Below are positions 34,992-43,307 of a stretch of DNA of 64,000 nt, piece by piece. This DNA is from RQOF01 sp964461135 (GTDB lineage Bacteria; Calditrichota; Calditrichia; RBG-13-44-9), in assembly GCA_964461135.1 (NCBI GenBank), contig CAYWTB010000011.1, positions 1 through 64,000 of the forward strand. The letters run 5' to 3'. The position numbers and the translations under genes are program-made. The notes beneath the pieces were generated by a model. It ran no database searches, was not told where the DNA came from, and saw nothing but the letters and a program-made list of their open reading frames with translations. Every line of letters starts with the position of its first letter. Positions within the stretch are counted from its first letter, which is position 1.

Positions 34992-35342
34992 CTATCCGTG
35001 TAACCGCCGGATTTCGCTCATATCGAATGTTTTGTATTTCTCATATAACCGCAGAGAAATAGCAACCATCAGTGCCATGATGCTGAGTCCGATGACAATT
35101 GAAGTAAGAACCAGTACCTGGGGAAGCGGATCGACACTTTGCCGGACAAACTGTGCCTTATTCATATCCGGCAGAAGAATAGGCGGAATACCGGCGTCTT
35201 TATATCCCAGCAAGATGATAAACAGGTTAATGGCATATTCCATCACGACCATACCGATTATTTTCTTTACCAGGTGTTTTTTGGCGATGAGGCAATAGAG
35301 ACCCATCACGAAAAGAATAGAATTCAAAAAGTAAATCAGCAT
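34992..35342 (-). CDS. mrpC: Mrp-type antiporter subunit C (NuoK-like)
   Basis: A 116-residue NuoK/MrpC (MbhG) protein with three transmembrane helices. Family-typical parts are GLYCLIAKKHLVKKIIGMVVMEYAINLFII (core KHLVKKIIGMVVMEYAINL, with the conserved Glu) and DPLPQVLVLTSIVIGLSI. The gene lies 59 bases before mrpD in the canonical order. Confidence 0.93.
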   Translation of the reverse strand: MLIYFLNSILFVMGLYCLIAKKHLVKKIIGMVVMEYAINLFIILLGYKDAGIPPILLPDMNKAQFVRQSVDPLPQVLVLTSIVIGLSIMALMVAISLRLYEKYKTFDMSEIRRLHG

Positions 35343-35402
35343 TATATGTGCCTTTAATTGGTTTTAAAGTCAGATTAATAGTTTCCGTTCTCTATATTTG
35401 AT

Positions 35403-35858
35403 CTAATCTTCATCTTCAGTACTGATGAGACCGGACACAAATCGGCCGAAGATGGTTAAAGCCATGAAAACCGCAAAAACACTGGCAAACACTTTAATTC
35501 CGATAGCAATATTAATAAGCAGAATGGTTCCGGAACTGAAGAGACCGAAAGGATTACTTTTCTCGATAAAATTCATAAAGAAATAACCGCCGGTATATCC
35601 GATCAGGGCAATAAGCCAGAAAGTAAACGCACCCAGGTTATCCAGAAGACTGGCATAGAAATCACTTAATTTACCCAGGGACATCCTCTTACCGAAAGAG
35701 AGAGTCATCAGTATCATACCGCAAGCCAGCATAATTCCTCCGGCAAATCCTCCTCCCGGAGTCAGGTGCCCGTATAAGGTAATATAAATACCAAACAAAA
35801 AGATGATACCGATCAGTAATTTGGTCGTTGTTTTTACGATGAAGGTCATTCCTTCCAT
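35403..35858 (-). CDS. mrpB: Mrp-type antiporter subunit B
   Basis: A 151-residue MnhB/MrpB (MbhF) protein with four transmembrane helices. The family signature GHLTPGGGFAGGIMLACGMIL follows the first helix (YITLYGHLTPGGGFAGG), and GTILLINIAIGIKVFASVFAVF ends the protein. The start at ATG 35858 has AGGAT eight bases upstream. It follows the MrpA C-terminal gene by 153 bases, a gap that has no evident gene. Confidence 0.92.
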   Translation of the reverse strand: MEGMTFIVKTTTKLLIGIIFLFGIYITLYGHLTPGGGFAGGIMLACGMILMTLSFGKRMSLGKLSDFYASLLDNLGAFTFWLIALIGYTGGYFFMNFIEKSNPFGLFSSGTILLINIAIGIKVFASVFAVFMALTIFGRFVSGLISTEDED

Positions 35859-36011
35859 ATTTGGGATCCTGAGTTTTAAGGGTTCATTGCAATGAAGATG
35901 AATTCATGTTTTTAACAAATCTGAGAGTATGCGATTTTTTTCAGGCAGGCCGACAACTGCCTGTACAGGGGGAGAAGGCAGAACAGGTCCCGCTGCCCAT
36001 TCCGGATGATG

Positions 36012-36629
36012 CTAAATATGGGTATCACCCGATTCTCTTAGTTCATCCAGATCCACCGGCAGGTCTTCTTTTTCGGGAATGCCGACCCGGATTTTATCAC
36101 TTTCTTCTTTCTTTTTCTTGCCTTTGGCACGAAGAACAACAAAAGCACCCAGAATGGCGGTGAAAATAACAGAGGCCTCACCCAGAGTATCATAAGCGCG
36201 ATAATCCAGCAGAATAGCCATAATTACGTTGGATGCACCTGTCTGGTCAACACTATTCTCCAGGTACTGGCTGGATATGCGCATCAACGGTTCACCGAAA
36301 GCGGGGAGTCCCTGGAAGGCCATGAATGCAAAAACCAGGAAGAGTCCGAAGAAAATAAGACTGCTCAGAATAGCAAAGGTATCCCGGTGTTTGGTAATGG
36401 AGGTGTTGTCCAGGGTTACGGTTGACCTGATCAGGACAATGAGAACGATAATTTCAACAACTACCTGGGTAATAGCAATATCAGGCGCTCCAAGAAACAG
36501 AAACAAGATGGACAAAGCCATACCAACTGCTCCGGCCGAAATAACGGATGCCAGAATATTCCGTGCTTCAATAGCTATGATTGAACCGATAATACAGAAG
36601 ATCAGCAAAGAGTAGAACAGAAATACCAT
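36012..36629 (-). CDS. MrpA C-terminal-like subunit (MbhD-MbhE fusion)
   Basis: A 205-residue protein that corresponds to the C-terminal part of MrpA, equal to MbhD plus MbhE fused. It has five or six transmembrane helices. The DUF4040-type core reads NILASVISAGAVGMALSILF and LGAPDIAITQVVVEIIVLIVL; the second half, YRAYDTLGEASVIFTAILGAF, is the MbhE-like part. A charged tail follows. AGGA seven bases upstream supports the start. Together with the preceding gene it rebuilds a full MrpA. Confidence 0.9.
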   Translation of the reverse strand: MVFLFYSLLIFCIIGSIIAIEARNILASVISAGAVGMALSILFLFLGAPDIAITQVVVEIIVLIVLIRSTVTLDNTSITKHRDTFAILSSLIFFGLFLVFAFMAFQGLPAFGEPLMRISSQYLENSVDQTGASNVIMAILLDYRAYDTLGEASVIFTAILGAFVVLRAKGKKKKEESDKIRVGIPEKEDLPVDLDELRESGDTHI

Positions 36630-36672
36630 GGTTTATCCTTCAATCTCATATGTTTAATTGCTTGAAATTTAA

Positions 36673-38550
36673 TTATTGCAAAACCAGCAGTATGAAACTC
36701 AGAATTCCCAGGCCGATGACACACCAGGCCAGGTAGGTGGAGAGAATACCATCATGCAGCTTTTTTAACACATTAACCACCAAAAGCCCCAGTCCACTGC
36801 TGATGTTATATACATCGAATATTCCCTTATCACTTTCCCTCAAAAACCCACCCAGTAACTTTGTTTTTTCCAGGAATTCATAAAAATTGCCAGCAAGTAA
36901 CCGTTCTTTTTTAATTTCAAACTGTTCGCCCCCAATGAACAATGTATCAACTTCACGCACTCTGATGCGGCTGATATAGAAGATAATCCCTCCTATAATC
37001 AGGCCAATCATCAACAGGATGGTGGCCAGTGTGGGATTCCATAAGGCAGTGCCCAGGGTGATGGTCTGACCGACTTCCGCCAACTTGCCGGAAAGCACGG
37101 GTTGGATGAAATGATTAATGGGGAAGGATGCGAATAAGCCAAAGAGAACACATAGTAAGGCCAGAATACCCATGGGAACAATCATGGTCCAGGAAACATC
37201 ATTATATTTCCGGCGGGATTCGCTGCCTGCCGGCAGATCCTTTCCCTCATACTTCTGCCCCATAAAAGTACCATACAGCAATTTGAGAAAACTGGCCAGG
37301 GTAAGGGCGCTGCCGAACATGGCAATGAAAAGAAATATCATGAAAATCATGGACCGGCCCTCTACCAGGCCCTGATAGATCATCCATTTTGAAACGAATC
37401 CATTGAATGGAGGAACACCGGAGATAGATAAAGCAGCAATAAGACAGGCACCAAAGGTAAAGGGCATGGAGCTGGACAAACCTCCCAGTTTGTCAATATC
37501 TGTGGTTTTTGTTCGGGTCTCTACCGAACCTGCTGTAAAAAAAAGACAACTTTTATAGATGGTATGATTTAACATATGGAAAAGGCCTCCGGCTATACCG
37601 ATGGGATTGCCGGTACCTATTCCCAGCACCATGTAGCCCACCTGGCTGATGGCATGATAAGACAGGAGTCGTTTCAGGTCATGCTGTACCACCGCCACAA
37701 AAACTCCCCCGATGATGGTTACTGCACCTGTAATCATAATGATATAAGATAAGGTAGACTGTGCCGGGAGAATAAAAACATCCAGCGTTATCCGGGCCAG
37801 CAGATATATTCCCAGAAGTTTGTCAAGTGATGCCGGCAGAAATGCAATAACCGGCAGGGGAGCACTTTCGGCAGCGGGAGGAATCCAGGAATGAAGGGGA
37901 ATGGCACCCGCCTTGGCAATGGCGGCAATGAACATTAATAAAAAAATTGTAATTGAAACAGGATTTCCCAGCTGTATACGCAATGCCGAAATGTTCCAGG
38001 TGTTGTAAAATATTGGAAGAAGCAGTACGGCCAGTAAGAGGGCAACGTCGGTAAATCCCAGAATTGCAAGGGCTTTTCCGGCAGCCATGGCGGCGGATTT
38101 GCCCTGGCCCATCGCAATCAGATAGAAAAGCAGCAGGGTAAGGATTTCCCAGGCAATCAGCAGAATGAAAAAGTTATCGGCCAGCACAACGGTGGCAGAG
38201 CTGCCAAGCGTGAACATCAAAAAGGGAAAATACAGCTGGGATATTTTCCTCTCCCGGAAGAATCCCGCCGAATAGAGCGATGTTAATAAAGTAAAGAGAC
38301 CCAGAAAAAGCAGCAGGAAACGTGAGAAATTGTATAATCGAAAATCAAATGAAAAATCAATTGTCGACAACTGAAACCATGGTATTTGCAGGAACTGGTC
38401 GTTGATGGAAAAGCTTTGAATAGCATCTTTAATAAAGACGAGACTGCCAATGACTGCTACCGTCTCCTGAAAAAATTTCAGTTTCCGCGGTATGATAAGG
38501 CTGATAAATCCTGCCAGAAAAGGAACGTAAAGGAATGTTAAGAGGTCCAT
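36673..38550 (-). CDS. MrpA N-terminal-like antiporter subunit (NuoL-like)
   Basis: A 625-residue NuoL-like antiporter subunit with about 16 transmembrane helices. Its proton_antipo_M core shows LLIAWEILTLLLFYLIAMG with the conserved Glu, KAGAIPLHSWIPPAAESAPLP and AISQVGYMVLGIG. It matches the N-terminal part of MrpA, whose C-terminal part is the next gene. Mbh hydrogenases of Thermococcales have a single antiporter subunit (MbhH), so this is an additional one, similar in count to the MBS complex. It starts 58 bases after the hydrogenase large subunit. Confidence 0.9.
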   Translation of the reverse strand: MDLLTFLYVPFLAGFISLIIPRKLKFFQETVAVIGSLVFIKDAIQSFSINDQFLQIPWFQLSTIDFSFDFRLYNFSRFLLLFLGLFTLLTSLYSAGFFRERKISQLYFPFLMFTLGSSATVVLADNFFILLIAWEILTLLLFYLIAMGQGKSAAMAAGKALAILGFTDVALLLAVLLLPIFYNTWNISALRIQLGNPVSITIFLLMFIAAIAKAGAIPLHSWIPPAAESAPLPVIAFLPASLDKLLGIYLLARITLDVFILPAQSTLSYIIMITGAVTIIGGVFVAVVQHDLKRLLSYHAISQVGYMVLGIGTGNPIGIAGGLFHMLNHTIYKSCLFFTAGSVETRTKTTDIDKLGGLSSSMPFTFGACLIAALSISGVPPFNGFVSKWMIYQGLVEGRSMIFMIFLFIAMFGSALTLASFLKLLYGTFMGQKYEGKDLPAGSESRRKYNDVSWTMIVPMGILALLCVLFGLFASFPINHFIQPVLSGKLAEVGQTITLGTALWNPTLATILLMIGLIIGGIIFYISRIRVREVDTLFIGGEQFEIKKERLLAGNFYEFLEKTKLLGGFLRESDKGIFDVYNISSGLGLLVVNVLKKLHDGILSTYLAWCVIGLGILSFILLVLQ

Positions 38551-38608
38551 GGAAATAACTCCGCTTCAAATAAGCTTTCTGTATTTTGATTAATGTATAT
38601 GCTATTTG

Positions 38609-39826
38609 TTAAAACAGGTATTTCCGCAAGCGGGGAAGATCAGGTTCCACTCCCAGCTCGCTTGCAATCGTGAGGGTTTTTTTGCGGCTTATGTCAAGAA
38701 GATCATTCTGAGACCATTTTAGGGATCGTCCCCTGTCACGGGCGGAGATCATGCGTTCCGTGCAACTGTAGCAGGGATCAACCGCTGCCAGGGTAATGGT
38801 GACGTCGGCGACCTGCTGGCCGATGCAGGATGCATGAAAGGATGGTACATTAATATAACTGGGTGCCCTCACCTTAACCCGCTCGGGATAGTTTGTGCCA
38901 TTGGATCGCACATAATGGATATCTTCACCGCGCGGTGCCTCGTACCGGCCAATTCCTTCTCCCGGAGGAATTTCACTGATTTTTCGCAGGTAGTCACCCT
39001 TTGGTATCTGTTTAACCGCCTGCCTCAGGATTTTAATGGATTCCAGGGTTTCAAACACCCTGACCAGGAATTTATCATATACGTCGCCATTATTCAGCAC
39101 AATCACATCCCAATCAAGGTAAGGATAAGCTGCATAAGGATCGTCCCGGCGCACATCGATATTAATCCCTGATGCCCGTGCAGTTGGTCCCACCACGCAA
39201 TAGTTTACGGCATCCTTTTTTGTCAGGACGCCGACACCACGCAGGCGAGCTTTCAGAACCGGATCATCCTGTACCGCCCCGGCGATCATTTTGATCTTAG
39301 GTTCAATTTCATCCAGGGTCTTCAGCAAGGCTGCAAATTTCTGATCATCCAGATCCCGTCTCACGCCACCCGGTTTCAACATGCCACAACTCTGCCGGTT
39401 GCCGGTCAGAATTTCCATCATATCCAGAATGGGCTCCCGGTATTTCCAGGTCCACATAAATACCGTGTTGTACCCGATAAAATGACCTGCCAGTCCCATC
39501 CATAACAGATGACTATGGATTCTTTCAATCTCTCCCAGAATGGTCCTGATATATTTAGCCCTTTCCGGAATATCTATATTCAGTAGATCTTCCACTGCGT
39601 TGCAAAAACATATCGTATGGGTTATGGAGCAGATACCGCAGATTCTCTCCACCAGGAAGACTACCTGATCATAGGTTTTCTGCTGAGCAAGCAGTTCAAT
39701 TCCCTTATGGATGTATCCTATATTTACGTCGATGTCGATAACCGTTTCACCTTCAACGGTTAAAACAAAATTTTCCGGTTCATCCTGAAGGGGATGAAAG
39801 GGACCAATCGGAATTATGGATCGCAT
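38609..39826 (-). CDS. group 4 [NiFe]-hydrogenase large subunit
   Basis: Catalytic subunit of a membrane-bound, ferredoxin-linked hydrogenase (MbhL/EchE/HycE group). All four nickel-binding cysteines are present: RICGIC (Cys63, Cys66) and DPCYSC (Cys352, Cys355), so it is a true hydrogenase and not NuoD or the MBS subunit. After SCTER358 a 47-residue tail begins with Met, matching the HycE cleavage site, where HycI cuts after the Arg of SCTDR. The protein has 405 residues and is soluble. AAGGAG upstream supports the start. It probably evolves H2 from reduced ferredoxin. Confidence 0.95.
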   Translation of the reverse strand: MRSIIPIGPFHPLQDEPENFVLTVEGETVIDIDVNIGYIHKGIELLAQQKTYDQVVFLVERICGICSITHTICFCNAVEDLLNIDIPERAKYIRTILGEIERIHSHLLWMGLAGHFIGYNTVFMWTWKYREPILDMMEILTGNRQSCGMLKPGGVRRDLDDQKFAALLKTLDEIEPKIKMIAGAVQDDPVLKARLRGVGVLTKKDAVNYCVVGPTARASGINIDVRRDDPYAAYPYLDWDVIVLNNGDVYDKFLVRVFETLESIKILRQAVKQIPKGDYLRKISEIPPGEGIGRYEAPRGEDIHYVRSNGTNYPERVKVRAPSYINVPSFHASCIGQQVADVTITLAAVDPCYSCTERMISARDRGRSLKWSQNDLLDISRKKTLTIASELGVEPDLPRLRKYLF

Positions 39827-39884
39827 TGATAACTCCTTGTCGGGTGATGCTTATAATGTTAAAAATTTGATAATCATTTTACGG

Positions 39885-40394
39885 TTATTTTTTTATTTCC
39901 TTAACCGGAGAGAAATAGTTTACTTTGGGGATTAGACCGTGTTTTTCTTTGAATTTTTTAATATCAAAGTCTTTCCGGAAGGGGAATTCATTTTCGCCGA
40001 TTAATTCCGCTTTCACCAGCCGCTTCAGGTTCGGATGGCCTGTAAATCTGACTCCCAGAATGTCATAGATTTCACGTTCAATCCAGAGGGCTCCGGGGAT
40101 AACCGACGCCATGGAGTCCAGTGTTGGATTATCATGAGGGGCCATAATTCTCAGGGTACAGATAAATTTGTCCCTGTCGAATGTAAAATGATACAATACC
40201 TCAAATCCTTCCCGGATATGAATTCCGGTCGCAGTAGAGAATTTGGCACCCATGTCTTCAAATAGAATCCGGGCAAATGTAATGAGATTTTCACGGGAAA
40301 TCCGGATATAGACCCGTTTATGGGAATGCATCTGAACATCAAATTCCGTGTTTGACTTCTCTTTCAGTTGTCCGACAAATTCGTCAATGGTCAT
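39885..40394 (-). CDS. hydrogenase 30 kDa subunit (NuoC/MbhK-like)
   Basis: A 169-residue protein of the complex I 30 kDa family, the scaffold subunit that stabilises the large subunit (MbhK, N-terminal half of HycE). Family features are FEVLYHFTFDRDKFICTLRI, WIEREIYDILGVRFTGHPNL and the closing PFRKDF that follows. In many group 4 hydrogenases it is fused to the large subunit; here it is separate. It lies 58 bases before the large subunit gene. Confidence 0.92.
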   Translation of the reverse strand: MTIDEFVGQLKEKSNTEFDVQMHSHKRVYIRISRENLITFARILFEDMGAKFSTATGIHIREGFEVLYHFTFDRDKFICTLRIMAPHDNPTLDSMASVIPGALWIEREIYDILGVRFTGHPNLKRLVKAELIGENEFPFRKDFDIKKFKEKHGLIPKVNYFSPVKEIKK

Positions 40395-40461
40395 TTTAAC
40401 TCCAGTTGCATGATGATTAAAAACAATTTTTGTGAGGACGATTCTGGTGTCATTGTGCCGA

Positions 40462-40896
40462 TTAAATTTTCTGAAGTGCTTTTACCAGGGCCATGATCAT
40501 GGTTTCCGGCTTGGGAGGACAGCCTGGTATGTATACAAAGGTGGCATAAGGATCAACTTCTTTAATGACTTTGTCCACTGGACCGGCCACACTGTATGCA
40601 TCCTTGAATATTCCCATACTGCAGGCACATGCCCCGATGCAGGCAACCACGCACGGTTTCGGTACCTGCTTATAGACTTCCTGAAGCCTGGACCTGATAT
40701 GATAGGTAACCGGACCACTCACCAGAAGGACATCTGCGTGTCTGGGACTTACCACTAATTTGATACCGAATCTTTCCACATCAAATCGTGGCGTAAGGCA
40801 ATCCAGGATCTCTATGTCACAATTATTACAACCCCCGGTACCGATATGATAGACCCAGGGGGATTTTTTCAGCCATTTTGTTGAAAGATTGGCCAT
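40462..40896 (-). CDS. hydrogenase small subunit (NuoB/MbhJ-like)
   Basis: A 144-residue small subunit carrying the proximal [4Fe-4S] cluster next to the nickel site. The cysteine pattern is that of NuoB/MbhJ/EchC: GTGGCNNCDIE at the N-terminus, GACACSMG in the middle and IPGCPPKPE near the end. VSGPVTYHI is the conserved strand. It receives electrons from the ferredoxin subunit encoded at the end of the operon. The gene is followed by NuoC 67 bases later. Confidence 0.95.
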   Translation of the reverse strand: MANLSTKWLKKSPWVYHIGTGGCNNCDIEILDCLTPRFDVERFGIKLVVSPRHADVLLVSGPVTYHIRSRLQEVYKQVPKPCVVACIGACACSMGIFKDAYSVAGPVDKVIKEVDPYATFVYIPGCPPKPETMIMALVKALQKI

Positions 40897-40955
40897 ACCT
40901 GAAAACTCCGGCTTTTATTGGGTAACAATGAAATCCTTCAATATTTAAAATTCTG

Positions 40956-41891
40956 CTAATATCCCAGGAACATGATAACCATAGCGGCAAGGGCCAGAAC
41001 AGTGACCCAGCCCCAGAAAAATTTCACAGCCTGATCAATCCGGACTCTGGGATTGGTGTTTTTTATGAGAATAACAATAGTTATAATGAGTAAATATTTT
41101 AAAAATGCCCACAGAATTCCCCATCCCTGGAAAAAAGTACCACCCCAGAATATGCTGATCAGGAACCAGGGAATAACCACCTGTAACATGGCCTGGGTAA
41201 TTTTGTAAATACACAGCAGGGGACCGGAATATTCAAGGAACGGTCCTTCCATAATCTCCGTTTCGGCTTCGCTGATATCGAAAGGAACCTGGGCCAGTTT
41301 TGCCTGCAGACAGAGCAATGATACCAGGAAGGCGATGATCATGGAAGGATGGTTTAACATAGCCCCGTGAACCTGCTGATATTGAATAATCTCGCCCAGT
41401 GAAACCGAACCTACCTTAAAAAAAACAGTGGCAATTGCAATAATGAAGGGAAGTTCATATCCCATCATAAGTTTAATTTCACGGCTTGCACCGAGAGAAG
41501 CAATGGGATTGCCGGATGAAAATCCGCCCCAGATGATGGACAGCGGAGGGATTACCATCAGATAAAGAATTACAATGGAATCACCTACAAATTGGACTTC
41601 AGGATTGAGATTGATTACTCCCAGGATGGTTGCCAGCAGGGTTGTTGCCGTAAGTCCGATAAACGGCGCAACTATAAAACCTGCCGTATTTGCCGCTGCG
41701 GGCATTAACAGCTCTTTGTGCCATAATTTAAATACATCATAAAATGACTGGAGGAATGGTGGCCCCACCCGCCATTGAATTAAGGCCGATACTTTCCGGT
41801 CAATCCAGCTGACTACCAGGCCGAATGTACTGGTGAAAAGAAATCCCGGGAATATAAGGAAAGCAATGAGATATAAGATAATATTTTCCAT
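40956..41891 (-). CDS. hydrogenase membrane anchor (NuoH/MbhM-like)
   Basis: A 311-residue integral membrane protein with eight transmembrane helices, homologous to NuoH, MbhM and EchB. Signatures are WIDRKVSALIQWRVGPPFLQ (first loop) and FDISEAETEIMEGPFLEYSG, with the conserved Glu and Asp that couple redox change to ion movement. It is the first hydrogenase gene on the minus strand and lies 83 bases after the TPR gene. It anchors the hydrogenase arm to the Mrp antiporter module. Confidence 0.94.
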   Translation of the reverse strand: MENIILYLIAFLIFPGFLFTSTFGLVVSWIDRKVSALIQWRVGPPFLQSFYDVFKLWHKELLMPAAANTAGFIVAPFIGLTATTLLATILGVINLNPEVQFVGDSIVILYLMVIPPLSIIWGGFSSGNPIASLGASREIKLMMGYELPFIIAIATVFFKVGSVSLGEIIQYQQVHGAMLNHPSMIIAFLVSLLCLQAKLAQVPFDISEAETEIMEGPFLEYSGPLLCIYKITQAMLQVVIPWFLISIFWGGTFFQGWGILWAFLKYLLIITIVILIKNTNPRVRIDQAVKFFWGWVTVLALAAMVIMFLGY

Positions 41892-41974
41892 TCATCTGTC
41901 CTTGTCGTCGCAACGAATTAATTCAATCATTTTCTTCATAAAGGGGAAGGGGAAATCTTATACGACTACGTCTA

Positions 41975-42730
41975 TTAATAGAAGTGAACCCTGACATCTT
42001 CCAGGGCTTTTAGGTTATGTTTCGCCCGGTCATGTTCGGGATCAAGCTCCAGAACTTTCTGGAAACTGCCGATGGATTTATCCAGTTCACCTTTTTTATA
42101 ATATGCTAATCCTAACTGGAAGAAGGCATTGGCATCATGCGGATTATGTTCCACTACTTTTTCGAAGTTATTTATGGTTTCTTCCATGTTGCCGAGCAAT
42201 GAACAGGCTTCTCCTAAATGATAATAAGCAATGGTGAACTGGGGATTTTTCTCCAGAAGCTGTCCGAGAGTGGAACAGGCTTCCTGTAATTGCCCGTGAT
42301 GATAAAAGGAAATGCCCAGCCAGTAATATGCCAGGAGAAAATCCGGATCTATGCGGATGGTTTTTTTGAACTGCTGAATCGCTTCGGTTATTTTTGCTTT
42401 CCGGTAAAGGGCTAATCCCAGCCCATAGTGCGCTCCCGCCTGGTTAGGCTTGAGTTCGAGGCAGAGATTGAAACGTTCAACAGCTTCATCCAGTCTGCCA
42501 AGACGGTACAGAAGATTACCTATGTGCAGTGAAATTTCGGGGGTACGTTTTTTTTGATCTGCAATAAGAAATTCATTCAATGCTTCGTCCAGCTGACCTT
42601 CATTTTCAAAAAGTGTGGCATTTTGCATCGATTTCTGGTAGTCTTCAATATTTTTGTTCAGGGCTGCTCCGCAAGATGAACAAAAATTTGAAGTATCGGA
42701 ATTTTTTGTTTTACAAACAGGACAGATCAT
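41975..42730 (-). CDS. zinc-ribbon TPR protein
   Basis: A 251-residue protein. The N-terminus has a zinc ribbon, CPVCKTKNSDTSNFCSSCG (C-x2-C then C-x2-C). From residue 35 to the end it consists of about six tetratricopeptide repeats, with the W/Y-LG-Y/A pattern in units such as AGAHYGLGLALYRKAKITEA and AIAYYHLGEACSLLGNMEE-like stretches. The SD sequence AAGGAGAG precedes ATG 42730; a start 15 bases earlier would swallow it. It lies within the redox gene run and might be an assembly factor, but this is inference. Confidence 0.8.
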   Translation of the reverse strand: MICPVCKTKNSDTSNFCSSCGAALNKNIEDYQKSMQNATLFENEGQLDEALNEFLIADQKKRTPEISLHIGNLLYRLGRLDEAVERFNLCLELKPNQAGAHYGLGLALYRKAKITEAIQQFKKTIRIDPDFLLAYYWLGISFYHHGQLQEACSTLGQLLEKNPQFTIAYYHLGEACSLLGNMEETINNFEKVVEHNPHDANAFFQLGLAYYKKGELDKSIGSFQKVLELDPEHDRAKHNLKALEDVRVHFY

Positions 42731-42767
42731 ACATCTCTCCTTCATTGATTAAAATTTATCGGTTTTT

Positions 42768-43253
42768 TTATATGCGTCTTACTTTGGAATGGGCGATAAA
42801 CCGGCCCCCAACCATGGTCTCGGGAAGTGCTTCGGCAGTCAGTTCGCTGAATTGCAATGCCCCACTGGCACAGGCTGAAACGCAGCGAGGTATTTTCCCC
42901 TCTTCTACACGGTCAATACACAAGTCACATTTGGGAGAAACGTGCCGGGTAAATTCATAACCGATGACGCCAAACGGACAGGCCAGAGTGCAGGACCGGC
43001 AACCGATGCACAACAGGTTGGCCCGTCGTACATAACCGTTTTCATCTTTAAAAAGTGCGTCTGTTGGACAGCTGGCCATGCAGGCGGGATTCAGACAATG
43101 TCTGCAGTTGGCCGGCACCTCGGCAATTTCATCAACCTTTCCCGCCACCAGATTTGTCTGATTGTGATGTCCGTAATGGCAGGCCGCCGAACAGCTGTGG
43201 CAACCAATACAGAGATCAAGATCGACAATTATTCGTTTTTCAAGGGCTTGCAT
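42768..43253 (-). CDS. polyferredoxin (HycB/HydN-like)
   Basis: A 161-residue electron-transfer subunit with motifs for four [4Fe-4S] clusters: CIGCHSCSAAC, CRHCLNPACMASCP, CIGCRSCTLACPFG and CDLCIDR with a following CVSAC. It belongs to the DMSO reductase/FDH beta-type family (HycB, HydN). Proteins of this type carry electrons from molybdopterin enzymes. It is encoded 54 bases after the molybdopterin-fold gene and likely forms one complex with it and the HydB- and HydG-like proteins upstream. Confidence 0.88.
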   Translation of the reverse strand: MQALEKRIIVDLDLCIGCHSCSAACHYGHHNQTNLVAGKVDEIAEVPANCRHCLNPACMASCPTDALFKDENGYVRRANLLCIGCRSCTLACPFGVIGYEFTRHVSPKCDLCIDRVEEGKIPRCVSACASGALQFSELTAEALPETMVGGRFIAHSKVRRI

Positions 43254-43307
43254 CTGTAAAACTCTCCGGATTGAAAAAGTGTTCGGTTTGTGAAAATCTC
43301 GTGTTAT

